Assembly (NCBI RefSeq): GCF_901709675.1 | Contig: NC_051089.1 | Span: 9,855,476-9,919,475, forward strand | DNA length: 64,000 bases | Source of the DNA: Syngnathus acus | Lineage: Eukaryota > Chordata > Actinopteri > Syngnathiformes > Syngnathidae | Reading direction: 5' to 3' | Part shown: positions 50,701 through 62,335 of the stretch, in pieces | How positions within the stretch are numbered: the stretch's first letter is position 1 | How the letters are laid out: each line of letters opens with the position of its first letter | Made by a program: the position numbers and the translations under genes | Notes under the pieces: model-generated | Seen by the model: the letters and a program-made list of their open reading frames with translations, nothing else | The model's database searches: none | Told to the model about the DNA's origin: nothing

Positions 50701-53700
50701 ATACAAACTCCACATAGTAAGGTCCCAGTAGGGATTCACACCCAGAACTTCTGACTGTGAGCCAGTGACTCTATCCACGTCCTTCCTTGTGCTGCCCTCA
50801 TTCACAAGCACAGTTCCATCTTTGAGTGTGTTGGCATTAGTTACACCAGCTACTATGGAAATAGCGCGACACCCTAGAAGCATGACACACAGTAAACAAA
50901 AGGGAAAAATAATGGACATCCAAAAGTTTTTATTTTCTTGGCATGTGATTGCTGGTGACAACCACTTCATCCAGCAAAGTTTAGTTTAAGTCCACAATGT
51001 TTTGCGTACCAAATTAACTACATTGTACAGAACTATTTTGGCACCCTTGTCTTGTGATACCAGCCAGGCAGATGCTGTATGTAATGAGCGGAACACAAAG
51101 TAAGCTGATGAGTTCAGGAGCATCATTTAGACTAAAGTAGTGCCTTGCCTCCATCTTAGTGCCATTTTAGTGCCAAGGAACTATGTTGAATTGAGTTGAG
51201 GAGCTTTATTTAGACAAAAGTAGTGTTTTTCTGCCATCTTGGTGCCATTTTGAATCCAAAGACACTATCTTGTAGTGAGTTCAGGTGCTTCGTTTCGATA
51301 AGAGTAGTGTGTTGCCACCATCTTGTGACAATTTGCTGCTAAGGAACTATGTTGCCAAATGAGGAGCTTTATTCTGACAAAAATAGTACTTTGCTGCCAT
51401 CATGTGGCATCTACTGGCAATTTTGAACAATGGCATGTGAAAAAACAACTGTGTTGAACCAAGCTAGTCTTCCCATTCATTAGCTGGAATTGCGACATGC
51501 ACTGCTGCGAATAGCAAAAACCCGTGAGTAATTGACGACCCGTCAAAAAGAATCCAAATTGTCAATAAATGCCACAAGATGTCGCCAAACTTCTTATAAT
51601 GATTCAACCTGACCACAAATAGTGAATTTTTAATTTTTCACCAACTAACAAGGGATTGTTTCCCCCCAAATTCTGCAAATGGATGCATCTACAAATGCCA
51701 AACCGTGAATGTGTTCTTTGTGACAGGTTACTCAACAGCTTGAGTTTAAAGACGCTTCTAGCGGGGAACAATCACTTGCACAGATTGCCAGACTTGCTGG
51801 ACCACATCCCCTTGGAAGTCTTGGACCTTCAGCACAATAAGCTAGGAGAACTACCGGAGAGTCTCTTCTTCAAGGCCTTGAAGTGAGTCCTGCTAATCTT
51901 TTTAAATCTTTCATCTCTTCATGTCTGTGTACTATCGTTTTGGTTCGGTCATCATGGTTTGTCTGAGGTGACAACCGTTTCTCGTGTATGGAAGCGTTGC
52001 AGTCTAGATGGATATACTAAACTGCAACGTGAGCTAGATTTAGCCGCCTGTTTCCTGTGAGCTAAATCACTTAACACCCATTAGTGCTCTAATGGACTTT
52101 TGCGTCTCAAATGCTGAGACGTAATCATGGCGGCGGATTCGCTATGCAGGATCCAAGCGACAAGAATGTTTGGAACCTCCCACCCAAAAAGTGGGGATCT
52201 TCCCTTGTTACATCAATAATAAGGGAGAGAACTGCCAATACATTGGGAGGCTGACTAATTCCGGCCCCTCATAGTATGTATGGTGCAAATAGCGTATATC
52301 TTGTGGTATGTAGTAAAATGTGTGTGTGAGTAAGATGATGGAGTGAATGACAAACTCAATGTGAAAAAAGCCACTGATGGTCAGCTCGAGCCGATGCGGT
52401 GAGTCAGCGTGTATTATTTTTCTATCAAATCTGTTTTTTTTTTTGTTCTATATATCAACGTGTCACCAAAGCAAAATATATTGCGTTGATGTCACTGCTC
52501 CTTTTTACGAAAGGTCATTTGCTACACTTTTTGTCAGAAACTAGTGATGCATGGAGCCAGTCTGTTTGGCTGTTTTCTTCTCCATGCGCCTTGCGAGTGT
52601 TTTCATTTTTTGTTTGAACTGCTCAGCGTGCAAAAAAAAAAAAAAAAGTGGTGACTATTGTGTTTGCAACTCAAAAAACTCATTGGCGTCATATAGTAGT
52701 TTGAAGGTACCGGAAGGCTTCTGTTACAAAGACAATAGGGGTGGGGCTAGGGCGTCACAACTAGGTAAGTGGCGTCTTACCTTTTAAAAAGAAAGTCCAG
52801 AGTATAAGAAAAAAGTGACAATAAAAGCATTTTCACTCTTGGCGGCAGCACTTCATAAGCTTGCCAATTATGGTGCGCATCCATGCATATGGCCAATGAG
52901 GCACATGGAGTGGAAACACAAATATGACTGAGAAGCGTTCAGTCTATTTCCAAAAAATGGCTAATAACAAAAGATTTACTTGATGAATTCATTTCACACT
53001 TGATGGGTAGCAGGAAACCCTAGAGACCCAACTATTTGTATGTAAACCATTAAAAAGTATATTTCCATGATATGTCTCCTTTAATGAGGATTGTAGGAGA
53101 ACACCAAGAACCTCACATTACATTTTTTATTCATGATGGGCAAAACAACTTTTGATAAAACTCCATTGAACTCAACGTGAACGCTAGTATTAGAACCACC
53201 TCTCAATATCATTCAAAGCAAAGTACAACATAAAAATAAGCATATTGTTAAATTAATACCACCGTGACTTGTATTGGATGATTGTATTGGAGGTCGAAGC
53301 TGTTGCAGAGAAACTAATTAGCACTGCAATAATTCTTCCTTCCCTTCACAGTCTAAAACATTTAAATGCGTCAGCCAATAACCTGGAAAGTATCCCTCCC
53401 AGCGGTCAATCAGATGACAGCCTCAGCACGCTGCAGGAGCTCTACCTGACCAGGAACAATCTCAATGAAAATTGCGGTGCTCTGCTGGTAGGACATCACA
53501 ATCTGAGGGTCCTGCACATGGCCTACAACCAGATGCTCTCCTTCCCTGCCAGGTTTGTTCAATTTGAGCCCGTTTTTGGTGTCTATAGTGTTGTTTAGCA
53601 CAAGTTGGCTATGTTTGTTTGACATTAGTAAGCTGAGTAAGCTGGAGCTGCTTGAGGAGCTCAACCTCAGCGGCAACAAACTGAAGAGCATCCCTTCCAC

Positions 53701-56700
53701 CGTGTCCAGCTGCAAGAAACTGCACACTCTCATAGCGCACTCCAATCACATTAACGTCTTCCCAGAGATCCTTAACCTTCCTGAAATCAAGGTCAGACAG
53801 CTTTTAGGGATTTATATGTTAATTGCTTTTTTTTTTTTTGCACATTTGAAAAGTGGGTTATGTCCTGTATTTGCAGCTTGTGGATCTGAGCTGTAACGAG
53901 CTGACTGAGATCCAATTGCCCGAATCGCTACCGCCGAGCCTCCAGGAGTTGGATTTGACGGGCAACAGCAGCTTGATGCTGGAACACAAAACTCTCAATC
54001 TCTTCAAGTGAGTCACCCACCAAAATTCTTTTGCACCCTGCCTTAATGTCCCAGACGTGACTAGCTGTGTGCAAAGGGTGAGAACATTTTCAGGAACATT
54101 TTCCCGGCAAGGTAAGCTGGGGGGAGTTTTGGAAATATGACAAATTGGAAACTTTTGAATTGGTGGGATAGTATTGGAAAGGTACTGTATCAAATAAATG
54201 AATACAATTATAATAAATAAATAAATACATACATAAAATTAAAATAAACAAAAAATTCGTATCCACAAATGTTTGTACATGGAATGTTCATAATTGAAGA
54301 ATAGCCTATACTTAATTCCTCAATATCTTTTTCACTTCAGTAGAGCTAATACTTCAAATTTTGGCTTGAAGTTGGGTCACTTGTAAAATAAGGTACGACT
54401 GTACTTACATGAAACCTATTTGTTTAAAGTCAGGATTGTACTAGAATTATATTTCCCCAAATTATATTTAATTAGCCCTTTAAGAGCCAACCAACACTTT
54501 TGTAAATTCCTTCCAAATTTCTGTTAACCCCCATGGAAAGTTTGTGAAAACCTTGCAAGCCTAGATGTGAGATTGTTCTTCAAAGAATTTCATTGAGTCT
54601 TCAGCTCTATTTGTGGTGATGTACTAAAACTTATTGTATTGTATCTCCTGTTTAAAGTCACATCACCACATTGAAACTGGACCAGAAATCGACTGCAACG
54701 GGAGACTCACAAAACGCCTCCGCTCCGTGGAGCCACGGCTACTCTGAAATGAGTGGCCAAAGGAACAAGTGAGTCTTTCAACTCATGTCAGAAAATTAGA
54801 CTCTACTGTACATATCGCCAAATTATAATATCCATCTGAATAAGCGAATAAAGTCAATTTTTATTGTTAAATCTAAAAGTACATTCCCAAAGAGCTTTTT
54901 AAAGACATCTTTAGTATATAAAGAAATTCGAAACTTTTTTCCATCTGCAAATCATCACAATAAAAACATGTATTTGAAGTGCGCATTTGAATTCAGTTGT
55001 CATGTTTGCAACAAGGTTGTGTGTGTCTGTACTGGCCATCGACCGACTTGGAGACAGCTTGGAAGCGTGCTACGGTATTTTTGACGGCGACCGCAATGAG
55101 GAAGTTCCTCGGCTGCTGCAGTGCACCATGGGTGACGTGCTGTGCGAGGAAGTACAACATTCCACGATTGACAGTGTGTATATGAGCAATACATTCCTAA
55201 CATCACACAGGTTTGTGCAATTCCCCCAAATATGATTTCTGCGGTTTTAGTCCGTCTCTGACCACGGTTTGACCAACTGAACAGGAAACTAGGTACGGTC
55301 GGACAGAAATTGGGTGCCTCTGCCTTGCTGTGTTATATTCACCACGAGTCCTCGGAGCCAGGAGGCTACCTCAGTGTGACCGTGGCCAACGTGGGGACCT
55401 GCCAGGCGGTGTTGTGTCGGGACGGTCGACCTGTAGCCCTCTCTAAGGTGTACAGCCTGGAGAACTGTACTGAAGAGATGGAAAGAGTTAAACTCAGCAA
55501 AGCCATCATCACTGAGGTAAATTTCAGATTCTAATAGGCCATTCAAACAACCTGATGGCCTATCTGGCATGTCGCTGACTCAATGGAAGACCCTTTGAGC
55601 TTTTGTTTGATGCCCTGCTTAAGGTCCATGTGCTAGAACATTATTTGTCTGCACAATTCAGAGCAATATTGGTGACTCATTGGTAAGAAACAACCTTAAT
55701 CTTTGCTCCCTGCTCACCATGCATACCACTGCCCGCAATCGCCCTTCCAGCAGTTTTATGACCTGGATGACGGAGAATCTATACACAACTGAAAACATAC
55801 TCTTAGACAGTGAGAGTTTTTCCTGAAATGCAGTCTGCTTGCCAGTGCGTATAGCTGAAGATGAAAATGTTTTATCCATCCTTCATATTTGTTTGGATAT
55901 TCATAGTCACACGCGCCTTACCTCGAGGAATTTCCTGTTTTCTAGGATAACAAAGTGAGCGGTGTGACATGCTGCTCCCGCCTGCTGGGCTGCTCTTATC
56001 TGTCTCCCTGGGTGCTTCCGAAGCCCTGGGTGCACACCGAGCCGCTCTCATCCCAGGATGACTTCTTGATTCTGGGGAATCGCGCCTTGTTTGAGCACGT
56101 ATCCTACCAGGAAGCCGTGTGCACGGTTCAGGCCGTGCGGGACCCGCGCGCTGCCGCCAAGAGGCTTTGCACGCTGGCCCAGAGCTACGGCTGCAAGGAC
56201 AACATCGGGGCTGTAGTCGTGGCCTTGAACATCGCCGAGGACAGTTGCACTTGTGAGCCACACGTCTACACCGCTGAACCCCGGGGTCCTCCTCCCGTCC
56301 CTGTGACCGTATCTATGACGCCAGCCCCAAGTGACACGGGCACCTTGTCATCCACCAGCGGGGTGGTCTCCGAGTTCAACAGCGAGACGTCAGCGTCCGA
56401 GGTGGGCAGCGAGGCGGGCTCCACCGCCTCCGATGAGCACCCGACTTCGGGAGGCGCTCCGCGCCCCGAGAGACGTTGTAGCCTGCACCCCGCCGCGACG
56501 TCGTGCGGTATCATGGTGCCCGGCTCGGTCGGGCTGGGGAGCCACATGGCCCTGTTCCAGCGGCAACCTTCCTGTGCTACGTTCTCCAGCAACCACTCTG
56601 ACAACGGTTTGGACAGCGACGACGAGACTCCGCTGGAGGGCGTCATCTCCAATGGCAGCAAGGTGGAAGTGGAGGTGGACATTCACTGCTGCGCTTTCCA

Positions 56701-57235
56701 GCTGCGGTCAGGGGCCCCCGAGAGTCTGAAGGAGGCAGACTTTGAAAAGCGAGGGTCCGATTATCCCAATGGCAAGACGCGCAGACAGAACAGCGTGGTG
56801 GTCTCGGCGACAAACGGCTGCCTGCTGGCTGTTTGTGGAAGAGAGATCGCAGACCTGAAGAAATCACCTTCAACTTCATGCCTGTTTGGGAAGAAGCTGC
56901 CCAACGGGTCCGTGGTGGCCCCCGAGGACAGTCATAATCTCATCGAGGTGGCCCTGGAGGCGCCGAAAAAGAAGTCTGGGTATTTCACCGCGCCGGCTCA
57001 GCAGGACCCGGACGACCAGCTGATTGTGCCTCCTTGTCTGGAGCAGGAAGTACGGGAGCAGCTAAAAGGCCAGAGCCCTCTCGTCTCAGCCCCCTCCGCA
57101 CCCACCGCACCTCCTTCCTTAAAGGACGCGGTGTGGGATCAATCACAACCTCCTGCTCAATTTGCCCCAAGCTTGGTGCCAGGTCCTGCAGCGACCCCGA
57201 TCGTAAAGCCCGAGGTCTACGATACTGCCCTGTAA
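35792..57235 (+). CDS. phlpp2: PH domain and leucine-rich repeat protein phosphatase 2, complete
   Basis: Coding exons: 35792-36066, 37758-37891, 44265-44455, 44769-44894, 47180-47334, 48065-48211, 48352-48582, 49673-49875, 50425-50485, 50580-50675, 51727-51882, 53352-53552, 53629-53791, 53877-54007, 54658-54768, 55016-55210, 55285-55516, 55946-57235. All phases match, giving 1365 aa. Domains: N-terminal region ([20 protein letters not shown]) with an RA-like part to about 137; PH about 140-242 ([23 protein letters not shown]); a long LRR array about 243-790 ([27 protein letters not shown]); PP2C-type phosphatase about 790-1032 ([36 protein letters not shown]); a Ser-rich tail; C-terminal DTAL, a PDZ ligand. 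The family removes hydrophobic-motif phosphates from Akt and PKC at membranes and scaffolds. The tail matches PHLPP2 ([18 protein letters not shown]). I saw no lost key motif. Confidence 0.96.
37050..37282 (+). repeat. partial Tc1/mariner-like miniature element
   Basis: The interior TTGCACAAGTGTGCATACCC and the right end (GGGTGTGTAGACTT, TATATCCACTGTA) are both present, about 230 bp. The left terminal repeat is missing. It lies in PHLPP2 intron 36067-37757. Confidence 0.6.
38951..38978 (+). repeat. fragment of common fish interspersed repeat
   Basis: CATCCATCCATTTTCTATAC followed by CACTTAT is the well-known start of an abundant teleost interspersed repeat. The rest of the element is absent. 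Confidence 0.6.
40005..40200. repeat. dispersed repeat fragments (GGGCTTAATGCTAAC module)
   Basis: Two closely spaced partial copies, GGGCTTAATACTAACATATG at about 40,011 and ATTAATGCTAACATATTATG at about 40,136, are related to the start of the copies at 35,415 and 46,826. Confidence 0.45.
42200..42370. repeat. ACTAGT-family remnant
   Basis: It contains CACTAGTAGAAAG, GTTACTAGTGATG and CAACTAGTTAGG within 150 bp. No terminal repeats are recognisable, so assignment rests on motif density only. Confidence 0.35.
43090..43188. repeat. (ACT/CTA)n trinucleotide tract
   Basis: Imperfect run of CTA/ACT units with GCT and CCT interruptions. It is a simple sequence repeat in a PHLPP2 intron. Confidence 0.85.
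43738..44005. repeat. TIR element, ACTAGT-rich family, left end retained
   Basis: GGAAAGCTGTTGGAGCAGTC (from 43,742) aligns with the left terminal repeat of copy 3. It is followed by GACCTACTAGTAGTAC and TGACTAGTAAC. The right end is not clear, so the end coordinate is approximate. Confidence 0.45.
44202..44264 (+). repeat. CT microsatellite merging into a splice acceptor
   Basis: A CT/TCT simple repeat (44,202-44,248) runs almost directly into the acceptor CTTTCCTCAG of the PHLPP2 exon that starts the PH domain (44,265). It forms a polypyrimidine tract of about 60 nt. Confidence 0.85.
45088..45144 (+). repeat. solo end of Tc1/mariner-like miniature element
   Basis: GACAAAAACCTGCTATTTGA, then ACAGGGGTGTGTAGACTTTT and AAATCCACTA match the right end of the family complete at 59,568-60,024. 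It lies in the PHLPP2 intron 44895-47179. Confidence 0.55.
46538..46569. other. GC-rich hairpin in PHLPP2 intron
   Basis: GAGCAGCCGGCC and GGCCCGCTGCTC pair over 11 of 12 positions around an 8-nt loop. It stands out in AT-rich intron sequence and sits in a block of more balanced composition (46.09-46.64 kb) with several ATTA/TAAT motifs. This may mark a conserved regulatory element. Confidence 0.5.
46826..47052. repeat. dispersed repeat, longest copy of the ATATCTGAACAC family
   Basis: The copy contains TACTAAGACATAATGCTAAG, then GCAATGGATATTTGAAAACA, ACACATGTTGGC and finally ATTCTTTATCATCTGAGAAG. It shares module order with 35,415-35,600. It ends about 130 bp before a PHLPP2 acceptor. Confidence 0.5.
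50690..50800. repeat. 3' part of common fish interspersed repeat
   Basis: GAGAGAACATACAAACTCCA, then GGGATTCACACCCAGAAC and CTGTGAGCCAGTGACTC resemble the end portion of the abundant teleost repeat (typically AACATGCAAACTCCACAC and GGATTGAACCC). It is diverged and lies just after the PHLPP2 exon ending at 50,675. Confidence 0.6.
51110..51445 (+). repeat. four-unit tandem repeat, about 84 bp per unit
   Basis: Units start at about 51,110, 51,193, 51,277 and 51,360 (spacing 83-84 bp). Each has the order GAGTT(C/G)AGG(A/T)GC, TTTAGAC-AAAGTAGTG, TGCC-CCATCTT, TTTTGxTGCCAAxGAACTAT. The units are diverged from each other. Single related units occur at about 375-440 (+), 58,345-58,450 (reverse) and 61,618-61,655, so the unit belongs to a dispersed family. 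This copy lies in PHLPP2 intron 50676-51726. Confidence 0.7.
54110..54560. repeat. decayed member of the CCATGGAAAGTTT fold-back family
   Basis: ACAAATTGGAAACTTTTGAA at about 54,139 and CCCCCATGGAAAGTTTGTGA at about 54,530 form the decayed inverted ends. They match the arms of 6,464-6,843. It lies in PHLPP2 intron 54008-54657. Confidence 0.4.
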
Positions 57236-58344
57236 AAGGGGGAACACAGCACAACTTGGCTGCCATGCTGTTATTGTGCCATCGCAGGAAAGCAGAGCCG
57301 ATGTGTCCGTTGAGGAATTATTGGGGAATTTCTCGAACATGACTTTGTGACTCAAGCCTGAAACTGTCAAGCTTGTCATGTTCTTGGAAAATCACACTTT
57401 GTGCATGACTATGCTCAGTGCGGGTCATATTCTTCTAGTAAAAGTGCCTACTGCGGACGACTCAGCCTCAGAGTTCCCAGGCTACACGGCTGTTTTAGAG
57501 TAGAGCTGAACGAAGGCCGACACAGCTTGTCCTCCTCTTCCAGTAGCTTGTTAAAGGAAATACGGTTTACATTACGGATGCCATTCAGTGTCATATAGGC
57601 CCGTTTCCGTCAAACTTCAGTTCGGTTCACCAGACGCTGACGTGGTTTGTGTTTCCATTATGGGATTATGTGATCGTGTGGGTTGCCAAAGCTCAGGAGG
57701 AGTCCTGATTGCGCCTTCCAAACCCAAGGGTGTCTAAACTTTTTACACCTTGGAACGCATAAGGAAAAATTGAAGCATGGTGGGGGGGCACTTAGTTCAA
57801 TACATTTAAAGGAAAAACAGCCTCAACTATGTGTCAGGTTTGTGTTATGGCTAACAGAGCTAATGAGTTTCCATGATTATCAACACTGTGTGGCGATTTC
57901 TTAACTTGATTATTATTGTTCATTTTGTTCCCATCACGACCCTTATTATCCTTCACGCATTGGCCACCTCGAATCTAATCCGTGGACCTGGATTCCCCAG
58001 TCCCACCGAGCATTTATTAGCCTTTACGGCTGCAGTATTTCTTGCTTGTGAGCCAGAGCAAATCCGATGTTGAAATTTAGCAACTTTGTCAATGTTATGC
58101 CCCAGATGAATGCCCGCCCATAATATGCTACTAATAATGTGACATCAGAACAATAATCATGCCATCTTGGTTGGAAGGTCCCAAAAATGGATGCACATTA
58201 CTGTATGCAAGTACCATAAATATATTTGTATTCCAAAACTGAACAAGACCAGACAAATATAAAAATATAGTAGTGTCTAACAGTTTTAGCATTAAATTGT
58301 GAAAGTGCGAGAAACTGACAAAAAGGTTTCAAATTGATTCTTGA

Positions 58345-58450
58345 TAGGTGGTGGATAGATGGTGGCAAAGCACTACCTTTGACTAAACAAAAAGAAAACT
58401 AAGCTCACTTCAGCATAGTTCCTTGGCACAAAAATGCCACAAGGTGCCTC
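58345..58450 (-). repeat. single reverse-oriented unit of the 84-bp repeat
   Basis: Read on the minus strand it contains GTGCCAAGGAACTATGCTGA and AGTGCTTTGCCACCATCTA, matching the units at 51,110-51,445. Confidence 0.5.
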
Positions 58451-59567
58451 CGAATAATTGCATTGCTTTGGGTTTTTTTTCAGAAAATAGAGGATAGGTT
58501 TCAAAAAGTGAATACACACATGTTGTCCATGAATATGCGGTGGTTCAGTGTATACATATAAAGATTCCTTCTAGGAATTTCTAAACACTGTCTGATAATG
58601 CCAATAATGCTTTCCATTGTTTAACCTTTTAAACTACATTATTATTTTTTTTAAATTCCGAGGTATACACCTCAGAATGCAGGCCAACGACTCTCCGTTC
58701 CCGGTGCCAAAAGAGAAAGTGTATGTTCAGAAGACCAAAGTCCGGTAATTGCACATGCCAATTAGACGTATTGTTTTGGCATCATGGTGCAGTTGTGGCA
58801 TTCCATAGTTTGACTTTCCAAAAGGAAGAAGAGCCATTGGTTGAATCCCACTCATGACGTGTTTATTATCTCTGAAGCCTTAATTGTCTTTGTCTTGTTA
58901 CTTGTCATCTTCAAGGATTCAACACTAATTACTGAAGCACTTTGTACTGAGTTGAGTATGTGAGAATGTAACCTACATTGTGTGCTTGAGTGATTTTGAG
59001 ATCATGTAACCTACATAAGTGCTGAGAGCCCTTTATTTTCATACAGTTACAGTTCCCCTGCAGTAATCATTTCTTTTTTATCATAAGCGCCATAAGCTAG
59101 CACGAATTGCAAAGCATTATCATTCAATATGAGGAACTAGACTTGGTTGACATCCCTGCGCAACTGCACATCACGATGATTAATAAAATGTGAAACAAAC
59201 TGAAGAGGCAGCGTTTGTATTATGTGAAGTAAACAGACATTTGCTGGAATCAGTGAGGAAAAACATGCACCACTCCTGACTATAAATAATGAGACCTTGT
59301 GCAAATAATAAATTAGTGACAATGCATTATAACAATCACTGTGCCAATCACATTTTTTGCACCCGAGTCCAAGCCAAGTCACTTGATGTGTGTGTCGTAG
59401 TTAAACGTAGAATGAGTCAAGACTACTGCGTAGTTCAATGGGGGGGCATGCGAGGTGTTTTTAGGCAGAAGTGTGGAGAGATGAAAATTAGTACATTACA
59501 AATGTTTTCTCACAAATGTTGCAAAACAATTACCATCTCCTCATTGTTCACACAGTGTGTATTAGTG

Positions 59568-60024
59568 CAGTGGATATAAAAAGCCTACACACCCCTGTTG
59601 AAATGTAAGGTTTTTGTGAAAAATTAGACCAATAAATAATTTTACGTTTTTCTAACCCAATTGAAAAAAAATAAAAGAATTTTTTTGAGGACAGGAAATA
59701 CAATAAACAACAAAGATAATGTGGTGTACACACCCGTTTATATCTTCTGATGTGGTTTTCTTCATCTGACACAATTTAAACTGCCTCTGATGAACCCCCC
59801 AAAAAACTCAGCTGATCTAGTCGGGCTTTTCCTAACATTCTTGTTTTGAGCAAACACTGACGGGTATTTGGAACTTTTCATAATTTATCTACCTCCACCT
59901 TAGGCCCCATTTGGAGAATAGTAAAATAGCCTCATAGCACGCTACTGCTTTGTTTTCAGTTTTTAGATCTTATTCCTATTTTTTTACATTTGAGCAAAGG
60001 TGTTTAGACTTTTTATATCCACTG
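59568..60024. mobile_element. complete Tc1/mariner-like miniature element
   Basis: The left terminal repeat is CAGTGGATATAAAAAGCCTA followed by CACACCCCTGTTGAAAT. The right end is the inverted AGACTTTTTATATCCACTG preceded by TTTGAGCAAAGGTGTT. Total length is 457 bp with no transposase. The inner sequence ACTGCCTCTGATGAACCCC is typical of a fish family of this type. Solo ends of the same family occur at 11.2, 28.6, 37.3 and 45.1 kb. A TA target duplication is not obvious here. Confidence 0.75.
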
Positions 60025-60470
60025 TTTTGCGATATGGTATCATTTTTGTAGCAACTAAACTTGCTTTAATCATTTAGTGAGTGTCATAAATTTAACAGAT
60101 GAGTTTGGTTAGTTTGTTCCTCATTCAATGCCTGGACAGCATCCCTAATTTCCTTTTAATAGAAATTCATATATATTATACAACATTAGAACTTAATATA
60201 AATCTTCTCTGTCCCCACGTTCAGCCAACACATTTGTATAGATGCAGGATGAGCGAGCACAGGGTAGTGGAGCACAGTCCAGTGCATTACTGACAATATT
60301 CCCTTTAACTCTTTAGTGGAGCGCGTCCAGTACCGAGTGTTCTTATTATGCCCATGTTGCATTATAATGGGAACCCATGTATAAACTTTTTTATGTTCCA
60401 AAATGTCTGTGTTGATGTGTAAAATGAAGCACATATGCTAGATGTGCAATAAATGTATGCATGTTGTTGT

Positions 60471-62335
60471 GAATATTGTGAGTGGAAATGATCCAAGACA
60501 GTGCGGTTGTTGATCATGTGACCTAAGTAGCCAGTGCTCAGTCTCCAAGTTCCACTATGTATGTTATTTTCTAGAACGGCCTGAATATTTTATTTTTCTT
60601 GACACCACAAAGCTGATTTTTATTTTTTTACTTCATTGCAAATGAATATTTCCCTATCTTCTATGGAATTTTAAATGATGGGGTCTCATTCTAGTACTGG
60701 ATGTTGATGGATGTTGACAGCATGCTCTCATTATCACCGTAAAATATGTATAAACAATTTCATTTATACAAAATTGGGTATATGTAATGTTTTAGGTTTG
60801 CATCTGAACATGCAAATTGATGCTGCTGTTAACCTAATTTTAGGATACCTAATTAGAGATTATAGGGAGAAGATGAAGCTACAATGAGAGGTCATGCACG
60901 GTTAGATTTAAAATCCTGCAAAGTAGCAATAAAATTAGGTTCTGAGTCTTTTTTTTTTTGTCAGGCTCGACAAACATTTTATGAACATTTTACACAAAGA
61001 TTTTGTTTTGTCTTGTTTTTCATTCAGACATTTGTATTAAACTCCTGAATGTGATTAGCTATTTTCTGCCATTCGTGAAGAAGGGTCCATTTCAAGTTGT
61101 ACACATAATTGTGCAGAAAATAAAGCCTTTACAATATAAAAAGGGTACTGGTTCCATATTTAGGTTAAAAGCTGAATACAGTACATCTGCCATCTGTTGG
61201 TGGAACAAGTAATGACAGCTTCAACTCGTAGATGCTCTGGCAGCTTGTCTTAAAGACCACTCAAGTTTATTATGTTGGGTAAAATGTGTAATAATGGCAA
61301 ATGCTTACCACCTCAAAAACAATATGGTAATTCAATAGTTTTATCTGACTATTCAGTTCTAGATTATGCAAATTGTACTTGAACATTGATTACTTTTTTT
61401 AACGGAGAAAGAAAACTAAATAAATGAACATTTATAGGTTAACAGTACTTTAATATATACATAGTACAAAATAGTAAAAGAGTACAAAATATAAATGTAC
61501 GTAAACAGAACATAAAAATGCTAAAAATAAAAAAAGCCCCAAATAATACATGACAGACTACTGTGTTCACCTGCCTTTTAGCTACTGTGCAAAGCTAATA
61601 TAAATGTATTGCTTGGCATCATTTTATTGCATCTTGGTGCCAAGAAACTACAGAGGTGCCTTGAGAGACCGTTTAATTTGTTCCGTGAGCATGCACATAT
61701 CATCTTTCATCAAATGAATGAAAATGCCATCAATCATTTCCCCCAAAACAAAACAAATGTGTTTCTGAATGAGAAAAAATAGGTTGTGTACGCCTTGGCC
61801 ACCTGGAGGGAGTATATTATATGTATATTATAGTATATGCTATAGAGTACTGCACTGGAGGCTCAGCTCCTCTCTCGGCCTCTCGATACGGCGGTGATAT
61901 TCCTTGCTCTTCACAGTGGAAAAAATATGTTTGTGAGTTTGTTATCTGTCTACATGTGTTACTGCACTGTTTGTTATCATATATCCTGTGCTTAATCAAA
62001 GGACAGCAACACTGTCACAGATGCTAACTGTCAGCATGTGCGCCGATGGATGGAGTTTCCCATTGAATGTTAGCATTAAGACAGCGGAGACTATGCAGTT
62101 GTTTTGAATACACAATATGTACTTTGCTTTGTTTCATGTAGAGTTCGACAATAACCTTCAGCCGAGAGTGGCAATAAACAGCTTGGAGCCTCTGTTTTGA
62201 AGATTATTTTCGACTATTTCTTTGTCCCTATCCAATGTGAATAATTGCGGGAACACTAATTGTAGTTCAAAACGTGGGTCTAGGTTCCCAGATTCATTGT
62301 TTTCCCAAACAGTCCAAGTTTTGCTCCAACTGTCC
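60471..62335. other. convergent intergenic region / MARVELD3 3'UTR
   Basis: It lies between the ends of PHLPP2 (+) and MARVELD3 (-). A minus-strand AATAAA (plus TTTATT at 61,623-61,628) would give MARVELD3 a 3'UTR of about 0.7 kb. A partial 84-bp repeat unit lies at about 61,618-61,655. No other gene is seen. Confidence 0.4.

Larger units (their letters stand above)
57236..60470 (+). other. probable PHLPP2 3'UTR
   Basis: Non-coding sequence after the TAA at 57233-57235. AATAAA signals at 60,448-60,453 and 61,119-61,124 are plausible ends, giving a 3'UTR of 3.2-3.9 kb if no earlier site is used. It includes one reverse unit of the 84-bp repeat and a complete Tc1/mariner-like miniature element. 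Confidence 0.4.

Noticed and set aside
50690-50800. tRNA-like B-box (GGGATTCACACCC)
   Set aside because: The surrounding sequence is the tail of a common fish repeat and no cloverleaf can be drawn, so this is not a tRNA gene.
56266-56729. Alternative frames of 98-138 codons on both strands
   Set aside because: They overlap the PHLPP2 C-terminal exon, whose frame is fixed by splice phase and by family matches.
57722-57760. GGGTGTCTAAACTTTTTACACC resembling a transposon end
   Set aside because: It is intermediate between the hAT-like and Tc1-like ends, too diverged and unpaired to assign.
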